From positions 1 through 64,000 of the forward strand of contig UREK01000006.1 of NCBI GenBank assembly GCA_900546845.1: a stretch of DNA of 64,000 bases, read 5' to 3'. Both the position numbers and the translations under genes were made by a program. Under the pieces are notes generated by a model. That model did no database searches. It saw only the letters and a list, made by a program, of their open reading frames with translations, and was not told where the DNA came from. The DNA comes from an uncultured Eubacteriales bacterium. Lineage in GTDB: Bacteria; Bacillota; Clostridia; Christensenellales; CAG-138. Numbering within the stretch: the stretch's first letter is position 1; each line of letters starts with the position of its first letter. This document shows positions 7,855 to 17,336 of the stretch, one piece after another.

Positions 7855-10293
7855 TCAGGAAGGCGTGGCCTGGCTTTTCCGGAACACGAGCCTGCCGTCC
7901 TCCGCAAAGGCAGTCACCGCGTCGCCCAGGGAGACGCGCCCGGCGAGAATCTCCTCGCTGAGGCTGTCCTCCACCTGGTGCTGGATGGCCCGGCGCAGCG
8001 GACGCGCGCCATAGAGCGGATCGAACCCCGCGCCGGATAGCAACGCTTCGGCCTCCGGCGTTACGGTGAGCGCGATGTCGCGCTCCGCAAGGCGGGCTTT
8101 CACGCTTTCGAGCATCAGCCGGGCGATGGAGTGCATTTCCTCCTGCGCGAGCGGGCGGAACACGATGATCTCATCCACGCGGTTCAAGAATTCCGGGCGG
8201 AACGTCTTTTTCAGCTCGGCCATCATGGTTTCGCGCAGGCGTTCGTGCGTGAGCGCATCCCCGGCTGTGCCGAAGCCGACGGTATGCGTTTGCTGCGTGC
8301 GCGGCGCGCCGGCGTTGGAGGTCATGATGATGACCGTGTTGCGGAAATCCACCGTGCGCCCCTGCGAATCCGTCAGCCGCCCGTCCTCAAGCACCTGCAG
8401 CAGCAAGTTGAACACGTCCGGGTGCGCCTTTTCCACCTCGTCGAGCAGGATGACGGAATACGGCCGCCTGCGCACGCGCTCGGTAAGCTGCCCGCCGTCG
8501 TCATAGCCGACGTAGCCCGGCGGGGAGCCGATGAGCTTGCTCACGCTGTGCATTTCCATGTATTCGCTCATGTCGAGCCGCACCATTGCGTTTTCATCTG
8601 CGAAAAGCGCCTCCGCGAGCGCGCGGGAAAGCTCCGTTTTCCCAACGCCCGTGGGGCCGAGGAAGATGTAGGAGCCAATGGGGCGCGCGGGATCCTTGAG
8701 CCCGGCGCGCGCGCGGCGGATTGCCCGGGACACGGCGGACACAGCCTCGTCCTGGCCGATGACACGCTTGTGCAACGTTTCTTCCAAATGGAGCAGCTTT
8801 TCGCTTTCGTCCTCCGTAAGCTGGCGCACGGGGATGCCTGTCCAAGCGTTTACGACCTCCGCAATGTCCTCCTCCGTGACGACGGATTCCTTGTTGTCCC
8901 GCTCGCGCTCCCAATCGGCCTCGATGCCGGAGATCTGCGCAGAAAGGCGCTGTTCCTCATCCCGCAGGGCGGCGGCGCGCTCGTAGTTCTGGTTGTTGAC
9001 GGCCTCTTCCTTTTCCTTGCGCAGCGATTCGATGCGCGCGCGCAGTTCCTTTACGTCCGGCGGGGTATTGTAGGCGCGGAGACGCACGCGGCTTGCCGCC
9101 TCGTCCATCAGGTCAATGGCCTTGTCCGGCAAAAAACGGTCGGAAATATAGCGGCCGGAAAGCTCCACCGCGGCGCGGATGGCCCCGTCCGTAATGCGCG
9201 CCTTGTGGTGCGCTTCATAGCGGTCCCGCAGACCAAAGAGGATAGCGACAGCCTCCTCCCGCGTGGGCTCCCCTACGGTTACGGGCTGGAAGCGCCGCTC
9301 AAGCGCCGCGTCCTTTTCGATATGCTTGCGGTATTCGTCGAGCGTTGTCGCGCCGATGACCTGGATCTCGCCGCGCGCAAGGGCGGGCTTCAGGATGTTG
9401 GAAGCGTCGATGCTGCCTTCCGTCGCGCCCGCGCCGACGATCGTGTGCAGTTCGTCAATGAACAGGATGGTGCTGCCATCCGCGCGCAGCTCCGAAATGG
9501 CGTTTGTGATGCGCTCCTCAAATTCGCCGCGGTATTTCGTGCCTGCGAGCATCGCGCCGAGGTCGAGCGTCACGATCCGCTTGTCCTTCAAAAGCTCGGG
9601 GATCTTGCCCGTGGCGATGCGCTGCGCAAGCCCTTCAATGACCGTGCTCTTGCCAACGCCGGGGTCACCGATGAGCGCGGGGTTGTTCTTGGTGCGGCGG
9701 CAAAGGATCTGGATCACGCGCTGGATCTCAGCTTCCCGGCCAACGACGGGATCGAGTTCGCCGTCGCGCGCGGCGCGCGTCAGATCTCGGCCGTATTGGT
9801 CGAGCACTGGGGTGCCCTGGCCCTGCTGGGCGTTCTTCTGCCCGCCGTCCCCGGATGCTGGGCGCCCACCCGCGAGCACAGATTGCAGGCCCGGAATGTC
9901 CGCGCCGAGATCCAGCAAAATGCGTACGGCCACGGAATCCCGCTCCCGCAGGATGGCGAGCAGCACGTGCTCCGTGCCGATATACCCCATCTTGAGGGAT
10001 TTCGCCTCATACAGGCTCAGCTCCAGGATTTTCTTCGTGCGCGGCGTATAGCCGAAGCTGTCGGTGAAGTGGTAATCCCCCCGGCCGACGAGCGCGTCCG
10101 CCCGCTCCGCGACGGCGTTTGCGGTCACGCCAAAGGCAGTGAGGGCCTTATAGGCCGCGCCCTCCCCTTCGCGGATGAGGCCGAGCAGAAGATGTTCGCT
10201 GCCAACGTAGTTGTGGCCCATCGCCCGCGCGGCTTCCTGTGCGAGGGCAAGGGCGCGCTTCGCGCCTTCAGTGCATCGTTCTAAAAAGCTCAT
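7855..10293 (-). CDS. clpC: ATP-dependent Clp protease ATP-binding subunit ClpC
   Basis: This is an 812-residue AAA+ unfoldase. It has a double Clp-N domain (1-140), AAA module 1 with Walker A GDPGVGKS (209-216), a UVR-type segment (RKEKEEAVNNQNYERAAALRDEE) and AAA module 2 with GPTGVGKTE. The C-terminal D2 domain is complete. ClpC feeds proteins to ClpP and disassembles aggregates. The start at 10293 was chosen for AAAGGAACC upstream. The usual partners ctsR, mcsA and mcsB are not next to it, so it stands alone here, with no obvious CtsR operator. Confidence 0.93.
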   Translation of the reverse strand: MSFLERCTEGAKRALALAQEAARAMGHNYVGSEHLLLGLIREGEGAAYKALTAFGVTANAVAERADALVGRGDYHFTDSFGYTPRTKKILELSLYEAKSLKMGYIGTEHVLLAILRERDSVAVRILLDLGADIPGLQSVLAGGRPASGDGGQKNAQQGQGTPVLDQYGRDLTRAARDGELDPVVGREAEIQRVIQILCRRTKNNPALIGDPGVGKSTVIEGLAQRIATGKIPELLKDKRIVTLDLGAMLAGTKYRGEFEERITNAISELRADGSTILFIDELHTIVGAGATEGSIDASNILKPALARGEIQVIGATTLDEYRKHIEKDAALERRFQPVTVGEPTREEAVAILFGLRDRYEAHHKARITDGAIRAAVELSGRYISDRFLPDKAIDLMDEAASRVRLRAYNTPPDVKELRARIESLRKEKEEAVNNQNYERAAALRDEEQRLSAQISGIEADWERERDNKESVVTEEDIAEVVNAWTGIPVRQLTEDESEKLLHLEETLHKRVIGQDEAVSAVSRAIRRARAGLKDPARPIGSYIFLGPTGVGKTELSRALAEALFADENAMVRLDMSEYMEMHSVSKLIGSPPGYVGYDDGGQLTERVRRRPYSVILLDEVEKAHPDVFNLLLQVLEDGRLTDSQGRTVDFRNTVIIMTSNAGAPRTQQTHTVGFGTAGDALTHERLRETMMAELKKTFRPEFLNRVDEIIVFRPLAQEEMHSIARLMLESVKARLAERDIALTVTPEAEALLSGAGFDPLYGARPLRRAIQHQVEDSLSEEILAGRVSLGDAVTAFAEDGRLVFRKSQATPS

Positions 10294-10329
10294 GGGTGGT
10301 TCCTTTCGGATCATTTGGGTTATGATTTG

Positions 10330-10358
10330 ATTTTATAGCAAATTCCAGCCGCCCGCAA
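10330..10358 (-). promoter_or_regulatory. Putative clpC promoter
   Basis: On the minus strand TTGCGG (10353-10358) and TAAAAT (10330-10335) are 17 bases apart, 37 bases upstream of the start codon. Confidence 0.5.
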
Positions 10359-10506
10359 CCGTAGCACAAGACGGAATTTTGTGAAAAATGGCATAAACAA
10401 ATGGGCGCGGGTGTGGTATGATAAAATATTGTAAGTTGTCGCTCCATGTGCGTGCGGCATATAATGGACAAAAAGGAGTTTGTCTCCGGTTTTAAGGAGT
10501 GAAAAT

Positions 10507-11646
10507 ATGATTTATCTGGATAACAGCGCCACGACCCGCACGCTGCCCGCAGCGGTGGATGCGGCGCGGCAATATATGAGCGAGAGCTTTTTCAACCCGG
10601 CGGCGGCCTATTCGCCGGCCGTGGAAAGCGAACGCGCGGTCAACGGCGCGCGCGCACGCATTGCGGAGGCGATGCATGCCGGGGCGGAGGAGATCGTCTT
10701 TACCTCGGGCGGGACGGAGAGCAACAACATGGCCATCCATGGCGCGCTCGGCGCGATGCGCGGGCGCGGCCGGGTCGTGATGAGCGCGGTGGAGCACCCT
10801 TCCGTGTTCGAGGTGATGCGCGGCCTTTCGCCGGAATACGACGTGGTAGAGGCCGGGGTGGACAAGGAGGGCAGAGTGGACGCCGCAAGCCTTGGGCGTC
10901 TCATCACACCGAATACGCGCTTTGTTTCCATCATGCATGTGAACAACGAGACGGGCGCGGTCAACGACATCCCAGCCATCTACAAGACTGTGAAGCGGGA
11001 AGCGCCGGACGCGCTTTTGCATGTGGACGGTGTGCAGGGGTTCCTGAAGGTGCCGTTCGACGCGCGCAACTGTGATTTTTATACTGTGAGCGGCCACAAA
11101 TTCCACGGCCCCAAAGGCGTGGGCGCGCTGTATGTGAAGAAGGGAACGCGCTTCCTCGGCGGGCAGATTGGCGGCGGGCAGGAGCGCAACCTCCGCTCCG
11201 GCACGACGAACACTCCCGGCATTATGGGGATGGACGCAGCGCTGCAATATTACCTTGCGCATCAGGATGTGATGTGGCAGAATATGCGGGCATGCAAAAT
11301 GCGCCTCGCGGGAAACCTGCTTTCCCTGCCGGACGTGCTCCTCAACGGCCCCGCGCCGGAAAAGGGCGCGCCGCACATCCTGAACGTCTCCTTTTTGGGC
11401 GTGCGCGGCGAGGTGCTCCTGCACGCGCTGGAGGAAAAGAAGATATACGTTTCAACGGGTTCCGCATGCTCCGCGCACAAGAAGGGCAAAAACCGAATCC
11501 TGAACGCGATGGGCGTGACCGGGGAACGGCAGGAGGGCGCGATCCGCTTTAGCTTTTCGGCGTTCAACACTCCCGCCGAAATGGACGAGACCGCTACGGC
11601 CATCGCGGATCTGCTCGGCCTGCTCCGGCGCTTTAAAAGAAGATAG
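10507..11646 (+). CDS. Cysteine desulfurase (NifS/IscS family)
   Basis: This 379-residue PLP enzyme moves sulfur from cysteine to acceptor proteins. Visible features are the N-terminal MIYLDNSATTR, the PLP lysine in VSGHKFHGPKG (Lys about 198) and the active-site Cys in STGSACSAHKKG (Cys about 321). It lies 56 bases before thiI, the standard pairing in Firmicutes in which this enzyme supplies sulfur for tRNA 4-thiouridine. TAAGGAG sits seven bases before the start. It could also serve iron-sulfur cluster assembly. Confidence 0.93.
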   Translation: MIYLDNSATTRTLPAAVDAARQYMSESFFNPAAAYSPAVESERAVNGARARIAEAMHAGAEEIVFTSGGTESNNMAIHGALGAMRGRGRVVMSAVEHPSVFEVMRGLSPEYDVVEAGVDKEGRVDAASLGRLITPNTRFVSIMHVNNETGAVNDIPAIYKTVKREAPDALLHVDGVQGFLKVPFDARNCDFYTVSGHKFHGPKGVGALYVKKGTRFLGGQIGGGQERNLRSGTTNTPGIMGMDAALQYYLAHQDVMWQNMRACKMRLAGNLLSLPDVLLNGPAPEKGAPHILNVSFLGVRGEVLLHALEEKKIYVSTGSACSAHKKGKNRILNAMGVTGERQEGAIRFSFSAFNTPAEMDETATAIADLLGLLRRFKRR

Positions 11647-11702
11647 CATAATTCCGAAAGGGAGTTCAAACTACACCAGAAAAAACACGATGGAGGATCA
11701 CT

Positions 11703-12872
11703 GTGGAACAGGTACTGCTCGTCCGTTATGGCGAGATTCATCTCAAGGGGCTTAACCGCCCCTTCTTCGAGCGCAAGCTCATCGACGGGATCAACAACGC
11801 GCTGCGCGGCTTCGGCGCACAGGTGCGCCGGGATCAGGGGCGCATCTATGTGTTCGGCGTGGCGGAGGATCGCGCTGCAGACGCCTGCGATGCGCTTACC
11901 CGCGTGTTCGGCGTGCATTCCGTGAGCCCTGCGGTGGCGGTGGAAAAGGAATGGGGCGCCATCGTGGAAGCGGCGGCGCGCCTCACGGAGCAGGCGGCCG
12001 GCGGCAAGGCGGCCACGTTCAAGGTGTATTCCCGCCGCTCCGATAAGGGCTTTCCCATGAATTCGGAGACGATCAACCGAGAGCTCGGCCATGCATTGCT
12101 CGAACGCTTCCCGAACCTCAGCGTGGACGTGCATGCGCCGGAGCTCAAGGTTTGCGTGGAGATCCGCGAACAGGCATTTATCTATGCGGCGGAGATCATG
12201 GGCGCGGGCGGCATGCCGACCGGCACGGCCGGGCGCGCGGCGCTGCTCATCTCCGGCGGGATCGACAGCCCCGTCGCCGGATACCTGATGGCAAAGCGCG
12301 GGCTCACGCTTTCCGCCGTGCATTTTTACAGCTATCCTTACACCAGCGAGCGTGCGCGGGACAAGGTCGTGGAGCTTGCGCGTCTCGTCTCCCGCTATGC
12401 GGGCCCGGTGCGCCTGCATCTTGTGCCCTTTACGGAGATCCAGCTTGCCATCTATGAGAAATGCCCGCCGAAGGAGACAACCGTGCTCATGCGCAGGCTC
12501 ATGATGCGCATCGCGGAGCAGCTCGCCCGGCAGGACGGCGCGCTTGCGCTCATCACGGGCGAGGCGCTCGGCCAGGTGGCGAGCCAGACGCTCGAAAGCC
12601 TCTGCGTGACGGACGATGCGGTTTCGATGCCCGTGTTCCGCCCGCTCATTGGGTTTGACAAGGAGGACATCGTGACGATCGCAAAGCGCATCGGCACGTT
12701 TGAAACCTCCATCCTGCCCTATGAGGATTGCTGTACGGTGTTTGTGCCGCAGCACCCGGTCACGAAGCCGCAGGTGGAGAAGCTGCGCGAAAGCGAAGCC
12801 ATGGTGGACTTTGCCCCGATGATCGCGGCGGCGCTCGAAAAGAAGGAGACGCTTGAAGTGGGCGCGGACTGA
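11703..12872 (+). CDS. thiI: tRNA 4-thiouridine synthase ThiI
   Basis: This 389-residue protein has an N-terminal ferredoxin-like and THUMP RNA-binding region (to about 165) and a PP-loop ATPase domain with LLISGGIDSPVAGYLMAKRG near residue 184. There is no C-terminal rhodanese domain, as in most Firmicutes. It uses ATP and sulfur from the upstream desulfurase to make s4U8 in tRNA, and possibly supports thiazole formation. It starts with GTG behind GGAGG. Confidence 0.93.
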   Translation: MEQVLLVRYGEIHLKGLNRPFFERKLIDGINNALRGFGAQVRRDQGRIYVFGVAEDRAADACDALTRVFGVHSVSPAVAVEKEWGAIVEAAARLTEQAAGGKAATFKVYSRRSDKGFPMNSETINRELGHALLERFPNLSVDVHAPELKVCVEIREQAFIYAAEIMGAGGMPTGTAGRAALLISGGIDSPVAGYLMAKRGLTLSAVHFYSYPYTSERARDKVVELARLVSRYAGPVRLHLVPFTEIQLAIYEKCPPKETTVLMRRLMMRIAEQLARQDGALALITGEALGQVASQTLESLCVTDDAVSMPVFRPLIGFDKEDIVTIAKRIGTFETSILPYEDCCTVFVPQHPVTKPQVEKLRESEAMVDFAPMIAAALEKKETLEVGAD

Positions 12873-12953
12873 CGGTTTACCTTTTATTCACACTTTGCAC
12901 CCGCAGGCGGTGCTATACTGAAAACGGAATCCATTTGAAAGGAGGTGCGGCGT

Positions 12954-13832
12954 GTGAAGCGCGTTGCCTTATGTGTGTTGGCCTTTGGCCTTGCATGCCT
13001 TTGCGCTTGCGGCGCGCCCTCCGCAAACGACTTGGCGGCTCAGCCGGCGGCTACGGCGGCTGAGCCGCACGGGACGGACGGCATGTCGGGAGAAGCCTGC
13101 CTTGAGCCGCTTTCCTATACGCGCGCAGAGCAGGAATACATGGACGCGAGTTTTATCAGTTATCCTTACCTGATGGATGTGGAATACGATGCGGTCAACC
13201 ACGCCATCCAGAGCGCAATCCGCGCGCTGCTCGACGCGCTGGAGGGCGCTACCTACACCGACTGCGAGATCATGTGCAATGACTGCGGCGTGTTTTCTGT
13301 GCGCATCACGGTGCGCGACCTTGTGACGAACGAGGTGCTTGCGGTCGCACCGCTCACGTTCGATACGGCGACATGTGCGCAGGTTTCGCTCAAAGACCTG
13401 TTTGACCCGGAAAATGAACGCTGGCGCGGCCTCATCCCGGATATTGTGATGCTCCAGGCCGAGAAGGCCGGGTTAACGCTCCTCTGCGAGGTGATGCCCG
13501 CAGCGGACGACCAGGCGTTTTATGTAACGGAGGATGCGCTCGTAATCCTGTACCGCCCATATGAAATCGCAACCTACTCCGCCGGCTGGCCGGAGTTCTC
13601 GATCCCGCTCAGCCAGCTTGCGGAGTTCTTCTTGCAGGGGAGCCCGCTTGAACGCCTTACCGCGGGTGGGAGCGTACCGAGCGGCGAAGTGCCTGCGTTC
13701 TACGACAACGAGGAAAACGGCGCTGCATATAACGCGGGCAGTGGGTACGAAAGCGAGGAGAAGGGCGCCGCAAGCAATTATGCTGCGGGAAACGCTTACG
13801 GAAATGCGGAAACGGAGGAATGGAAACCATGA
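12954..13832 (+). CDS. DUF3298-type lipoprotein
   Basis: This 292-residue lipoprotein has a signal (VALCVLAFGLACLCAC). The central region (YPYLMDVEYDAVNHAIQSAI, then TFDTATCAQVSLKDLFDP, then YRPYEIATYSAGWPEFSIPL) matches the DUF3298/RsiV C-terminal fold. RsiV is a lysozyme-sensing anti-sigma factor, but this protein lacks an N-terminal anti-sigma part, so only the extracellular fold is shared. The tail is rich in Asn, Glu and Gly. The second GTG at 12954 is used because GGAGG is eight bases upstream. It overlaps the next gene by an ATGA. Confidence 0.8.
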   Translation: MKRVALCVLAFGLACLCACGAPSANDLAAQPAATAAEPHGTDGMSGEACLEPLSYTRAEQEYMDASFISYPYLMDVEYDAVNHAIQSAIRALLDALEGATYTDCEIMCNDCGVFSVRITVRDLVTNEVLAVAPLTFDTATCAQVSLKDLFDPENERWRGLIPDIVMLQAEKAGLTLLCEVMPAADDQAFYVTEDALVILYRPYEIATYSAGWPEFSIPLSQLAEFFLQGSPLERLTAGGSVPSGEVPAFYDNEENGAAYNAGSGYESEEKGAASNYAAGNAYGNAETEEWKP

Positions 13833-14074
13833 GATGCAGCTGCCGCATCTGCGGAACCTATATGGTGCAGGTGGAGCACGGCCTGGAAAGCGGGTGCAAA
13901 TGCCCGGATTGCGGCGCGATGTGCCATGACTGCATGGGGAGCAGCCAGCCGCCGATGTCCGTGAGCGAACTGCGCACACAGGCGGCGCTGCGCATGCGCG
14001 CGGAAGCGGGGGAGGGCGGTTTTGACAATTTCGATCCCCTCGAGGCGATGCGCCCGGATCCGGATACGGATTGA
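13829..14074 (+). CDS. Cys-rich small zinc-ribbon protein
   Basis: This 81-residue protein has four Cys pairs in its first half (CSCRICG, CKCPDCGAMCHDC), consistent with one or two zinc sites, and an acidic tail. The start at 13829 overlaps the previous stop (ATGA); an in-frame ATG at 13820 is too close to the ribosome site. It is translationally coupled to the lipoprotein. No function is recognised. Confidence 0.7.
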   Translation: MRCSCRICGTYMVQVEHGLESGCKCPDCGAMCHDCMGSSQPPMSVSELRTQAALRMRAEAGEGGFDNFDPLEAMRPDPDTD

Positions 14075-14135
14075 CGCAGCAAAAAGGCAGCGGGCCTTCC
14101 GCTGCCTTCCGTCCGTCCAACGGCCGTTTATAAAA

Positions 14136-14420
14136 TTAAAAGCCAGTCTGCTGCTTCAGTTGCTGCATCGTCTGCTTGACGGATTGCACCTCGTTGTCGG
14201 GCGCATCCTTGATTTGGTACATATTGCGCTGGCGCATCTGCTCGAATACGGCGAGCTGGTCGCAGGAGCATTCGGTCAGGTTCCTGAGAAGGAGTTGGCG
14301 CAGGTTTTCGCACGAGGCTTCCGTTACGTCCCCCGCGTAATCCTTCACGAGCTGCTTTTCCTGAGAAAGGAAATCGGTGAGCAGTTCCTGCTCAGTCATG
14401 TTGGGTCGAGTGCTGTTCAT
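14136..14420 (-). CDS. CotF-like spore coat protein
   Basis: This 94-residue all-helical protein contains MTEQELLTDFLSQEKQLVKDY, the usual start of small Coat_F proteins, and ends with a QTMQQLKQQTGF tail. It is preceded by AAAGGAGG. It is the second gene of a two-gene unit with another CotF-like protein 13 bases upstream. A coat location is predicted from family only. Confidence 0.8.
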   Translation of the reverse strand: MNSTRPNMTEQELLTDFLSQEKQLVKDYAGDVTEASCENLRQLLLRNLTECSCDQLAVFEQMRQRNMYQIKDAPDNEVQSVKQTMQQLKQQTGF

Positions 14421-14433
14421 GTTGTTTCCTCCT

Positions 14434-14691
14434 TTATTGGTGGCTGTTGAGGTAGTTCATCAGCGCATCAAAATGCTGCTTGTGGTGCTGGGCCGCGCGG
14501 TTGCTCAGGTCCTTGAGCGGCTGCTCGGTGAACCATTCGGAAAACATGCAGCATTTTTTGTAGGCGAGCGCCTCGTGATGCATCTGATCCTGGACGATGC
14601 CGAGGTTCTTTGCCTCGATCTGCGGCGCGCCTGCTTCAGTGTTCCAGTTGAATGTTGCGTTCGGGTTGAACGTCTGGTTGTTGTTCGCCAT
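14434..14691 (-). CDS. CotF-like spore coat protein, first of pair
   Basis: This 85-residue protein has an Asn-rich leader (MANNNQTFNPNATFNWNTEA) and a helical body (NLGIVQDQMHHEALAYKKCC; HHKQHFDALMNYL). The His-rich QDQMHHEAL motif is typical of Coat_F-type or ferritin-like small spore proteins. A ribosome site GGAGGG precedes it. It forms an operon with the next gene and suggests a sporulating organism. Confidence 0.75.
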   Translation of the reverse strand: MANNNQTFNPNATFNWNTEAGAPQIEAKNLGIVQDQMHHEALAYKKCCMFSEWFTEQPLKDLSNRAAQHHKQHFDALMNYLNSHQ

Positions 14692-14787
14692 TTTGCCCTC
14701 CTTGTGGATGATTGATGGATTTAGTATTGCGCGAAGGCGCACGGATTATTATGATAGAAACGGAACAGTTTTAGCAGGAATTGTTTT

Positions 14788-15348
14788 ATGAATAATTTGA
14801 ATGCAGAAGAAGGAATTGGTATTTTTTTGATGGCGAAGAAAAACAAGGCTGGAAACACGCCCATGGACGCGGGGCTCAAGTTCCTCACGGCAAAGGCGCG
14901 CACCGTGCGCGAGATGGAGGATCACCTCGATTCGCTTAACTATGGCGAGTACGAGGTATACCAAGTGGTGGAGCGCCTGAAGGAGCTCGGATATTTAGAC
15001 GACGCCAAATACGCGGCCGATTTCGTGGCGACGCGCCTTGCGACGAAGCCGCTCAGCCGCCGCAAGCTGCGGGAGCAGCTCTATGCGCACAAGCTCCCCA
15101 GAGATCTGATCGACGAAGCGCTTTTGGCGGTGACGGGTGAGACGGAACGGGCAGGCGCGCTTGCGGTCACCGAAAAGTACGCGCGCCAGTTCACGGCGCT
15201 CGAGCCGGAGGAGCGTAAGGCGCGCACGATGCGCAGGCTTGTGGGCCGCGGGTTTGAGTACGAGGCTGCGCGCGCGGCGCTCGAAACGGTGTTCGGCGAT
15301 GCGGAAGGCCTTTCCGCCTGCGCGGGGGAGGATGATGACGAGGATTGA
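14788..15348 (+). CDS. recX: Regulatory protein RecX
   Basis: This 186-residue protein has three tandem RecX three-helix repeats: KFLTAKARTVREMEDHL; SRRKLREQLYAHKLPRDLID; RRLVGRGFEYEAARAAL. RecX binds RecA and limits its filaments. A start at 14830 (MAKKNKAG) is possible; 14788 was kept because CAGGA is eight bases upstream. The gene overlaps birA by 14 bases. recA itself is not in the window. Confidence 0.88.
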   Translation: MNNLNAEEGIGIFLMAKKNKAGNTPMDAGLKFLTAKARTVREMEDHLDSLNYGEYEVYQVVERLKELGYLDDAKYAADFVATRLATKPLSRRKLREQLYAHKLPRDLIDEALLAVTGETERAGALAVTEKYARQFTALEPEERKARTMRRLVGRGFEYEAARAALETVFGDAEGLSACAGEDDDED

Positions 15349-16120
15349 TCCCTCCGCGCTGGCGGAGCTGCTTGCGGGGAACCCACTTGCGCGGCGCATC
15401 GTCGTGCTGGAAGAAACGCCCTCCACAAACCTTGCTGCGAAGGTGCTCGCGGCGGAAGGCGCGCCAAGCGGCACGCTTGTGCTTGCAAACCGGCAGACGG
15501 CCGGACGCGGGCGGCGTGGCCGCGCATGGGAAAGCGAGGCGGGCGCGTGCGTATGCATGAGCCTGCTGCTGCGTCCGGCTTTCCCGGCCGGACTTGCGCC
15601 GCGCGTTACCCTGGCGGCGGCGCTCGGCGTCTGCCGCGCGCTGCGCGCGTTCGGCGCGGATGCGCGCATCAAATGGCCCAACGATGTTCATGCGGGCGGG
15701 AAGAAGCTCTGCGGCATCCTTTCGGAGCTCGGCATGGCAGGGGATGGATATTTTATTGTCTGCGGGATCGGCATTAACGTCCTCCAGCGCGCGTTCCCGG
15801 GCGAACTCGCGGAAACGGCGACCTCACTGTTGCTGGAAACGGGGCGTGCAAACGCGCTTGAACAGGTGGTTGCGGCGGCATTGCAAGAGCTTGCGCTGCT
15901 CTTTCCCGCCTGTGGGGAGGATGCAGCTTATGCGGCGCTGATGTGCGGATACCGGGCGCTCTCCTGCACGCTGGGGCGGGCGGTGAGCGTCACGGGGCCG
16001 GATGGTACACGGCATGGCGTGGCGGAGGATTTCGACGCGCTCGGGCGGCTGCTCCTGCGCACGGCGGACGGCGCACTCCTTACGATCCAGGCGGGCGACG
16101 TTTCGCTCAGGAACGCCTGA
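15335..16120 (+). CDS. birA: Biotin--[acetyl-CoA-carboxylase] ligase
   Basis: This 261-residue group I biotin protein ligase lacks the DNA-binding domain, so it is an enzyme and not a repressor. Signature parts are STNLAAKVLA, the adenylate loop GRGRRGRAW, KWPNDVHAGGKKLCGILSE and GIGINV. It attaches biotin to carboxylase carriers. A GGGGAGG site overlaps the recX end; ATG at 15332 or 15335 are both possible. Confidence 0.9.
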   Translation: MTRIDPSALAELLAGNPLARRIVVLEETPSTNLAAKVLAAEGAPSGTLVLANRQTAGRGRRGRAWESEAGACVCMSLLLRPAFPAGLAPRVTLAAALGVCRALRAFGADARIKWPNDVHAGGKKLCGILSELGMAGDGYFIVCGIGINVLQRAFPGELAETATSLLLETGRANALEQVVAAALQELALLFPACGEDAAYAALMCGYRALSCTLGRAVSVTGPDGTRHGVAEDFDALGRLLLRTADGALLTIQAGDVSLRNA

Positions 16121-16173
16121 ATCGTCTTTTTCGGCTATTACAAATATTTCAAAAATGAAAGGGAGTTCGGAAC

Positions 16174-17091
16174 ATGAACAAGGGAATCACGGAGATCAAC
16201 GGGATCAAGGTCGGCCATTATACCGACGCGGCGGCGAAGACCGGCTGCACGGCTATCCTGATGGAAGGCGGCGCGGTCGGCGGCGTAGACGTGCGCGGCA
16301 GCGCGCCTGGCACACGGGAAACGGACCTGTTGCGAGGCTACAACGTCGTGGAGCGCATCCAGGCGGTGATGCTCTCCGGCGGCAGCGCTTATGGACTCGA
16401 CGCGGCCTCCGGCGCGATGCAGTATTTGGAGGAAAAGAACCTTGGCACGGATGTGGGCGTAGGCGTGGTGCCGATCGTGCCTGCCGCGGTAATCTTTGAC
16501 CTTGGCGTGGGCGATGCACACGTGCGTCCGGGCAAAGCGGAAGGCTATCTCGCCTGCAAGGCGGCGACGGACGGCCCGGTGGAGACGGGAAGCGTTGGCG
16601 CCGGCACGGGTGCGACGCTCGGCAAAGCGATGGGCCCGGAGCATGCCGCAAAGGGCGGCGTCGGCACCGCGTGCATCACGCTGCCGGGCGGCGCAAAACT
16701 TGCGGCGATCGTGGTGGTGAACGCGCTTGGCGACGTTTATGACCCCGCGACGGGGGAACTCGTTGCGGCCGCTACGGTGAACGGCGTAAAAGTGCCCTGC
16801 CTGGGCGCGGCGGCGCTTGCCGGGGCAGGCTTTGGCAACACTACGATCGGCGTGATTGCAACGGATGCAACGCTGACGCGGGAGGAAGCCAACAAGCTCG
16901 CTTCCATGGCGCACGACGGCCTTGCGATGGCGATCCGCCCGGTGCATACTTCCATGGATGGGGACACGATCTTTGGCGTTTCCACCTGCGCGCTCCCCGC
17001 ACAGCCGCTGCTGCCGCTCTTGGCCGCCGCGCCTACGGTGATGGCGATGGCGGTGCTGGACGCGGTGAAAAGCGCGGAAAAGGGGGCTTGA
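16174..17091 (+). CDS. P1 (S58, DmpA/NylC-like) family aminopeptidase
   Basis: This 305-residue Ntn-fold hydrolase begins GITEINGIKVGHYTD, and carries SGGSAYGLDAASG and TGSVGAGTGATLGK, all typical of family S58. The self-cleavage site is expected at the Asn-Thr in GFGNTTIGV, making Thr the new N-terminal nucleophile as in NylC-type members. Substrates are small peptides, D-residue or beta-peptides, or amides. It has a strong site (AAAGGGAG) and is single, downstream of birA. The true substrate cannot be read from sequence. Confidence 0.9.
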   Translation: MNKGITEINGIKVGHYTDAAAKTGCTAILMEGGAVGGVDVRGSAPGTRETDLLRGYNVVERIQAVMLSGGSAYGLDAASGAMQYLEEKNLGTDVGVGVVPIVPAAVIFDLGVGDAHVRPGKAEGYLACKAATDGPVETGSVGAGTGATLGKAMGPEHAAKGGVGTACITLPGGAKLAAIVVVNALGDVYDPATGELVAAATVNGVKVPCLGAAALAGAGFGNTTIGVIATDATLTREEANKLASMAHDGLAMAIRPVHTSMDGDTIFGVSTCALPAQPLLPLLAAAPTVMAMAVLDAVKSAEKGA

Positions 17092-17284
17092 GCGAGACTG
17101 GGTTCAGCATTTGCGAGGCTTGAGATAAAGAGCGTCCTGTGCGTTCTGCTGCAAAAAAAGGAAGGATGGTGGATGCACGCCCTTACGGCCTGGGCGGGCA
17201 GCGTTTCGCTGCGGGACGCCTGAGGAAAAAGCGCATAAGAAACGACGGAAGCGGCGGCTTCCGGGAGGGGCAACAGCGCGTTGC

Positions 17285-17313
17285 TTTACACCGCTGTACC
17301 CTGCGCCTATAAT
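17285..17313 (+). promoter_or_regulatory. Sigma-A promoter of the XRE/zinc-ribbon gene
   Basis: TTTACA (17285-17290), a 17-base spacer and TATAAT (17308-17313). The start codon is at 17337 behind AGGAGG. The rest of the gap 17092-17284 shows nothing I can name. Confidence 0.7.
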
Positions 17314-17336
17314 GGATGCATCAGGAGGTAGGAACC

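Noticed and set aside
8131..10284. A 717-codon plus-strand frame opposite clpC
   Set aside because: ClpC on the minus strand is unambiguous. The other frame has no recognisable motif.
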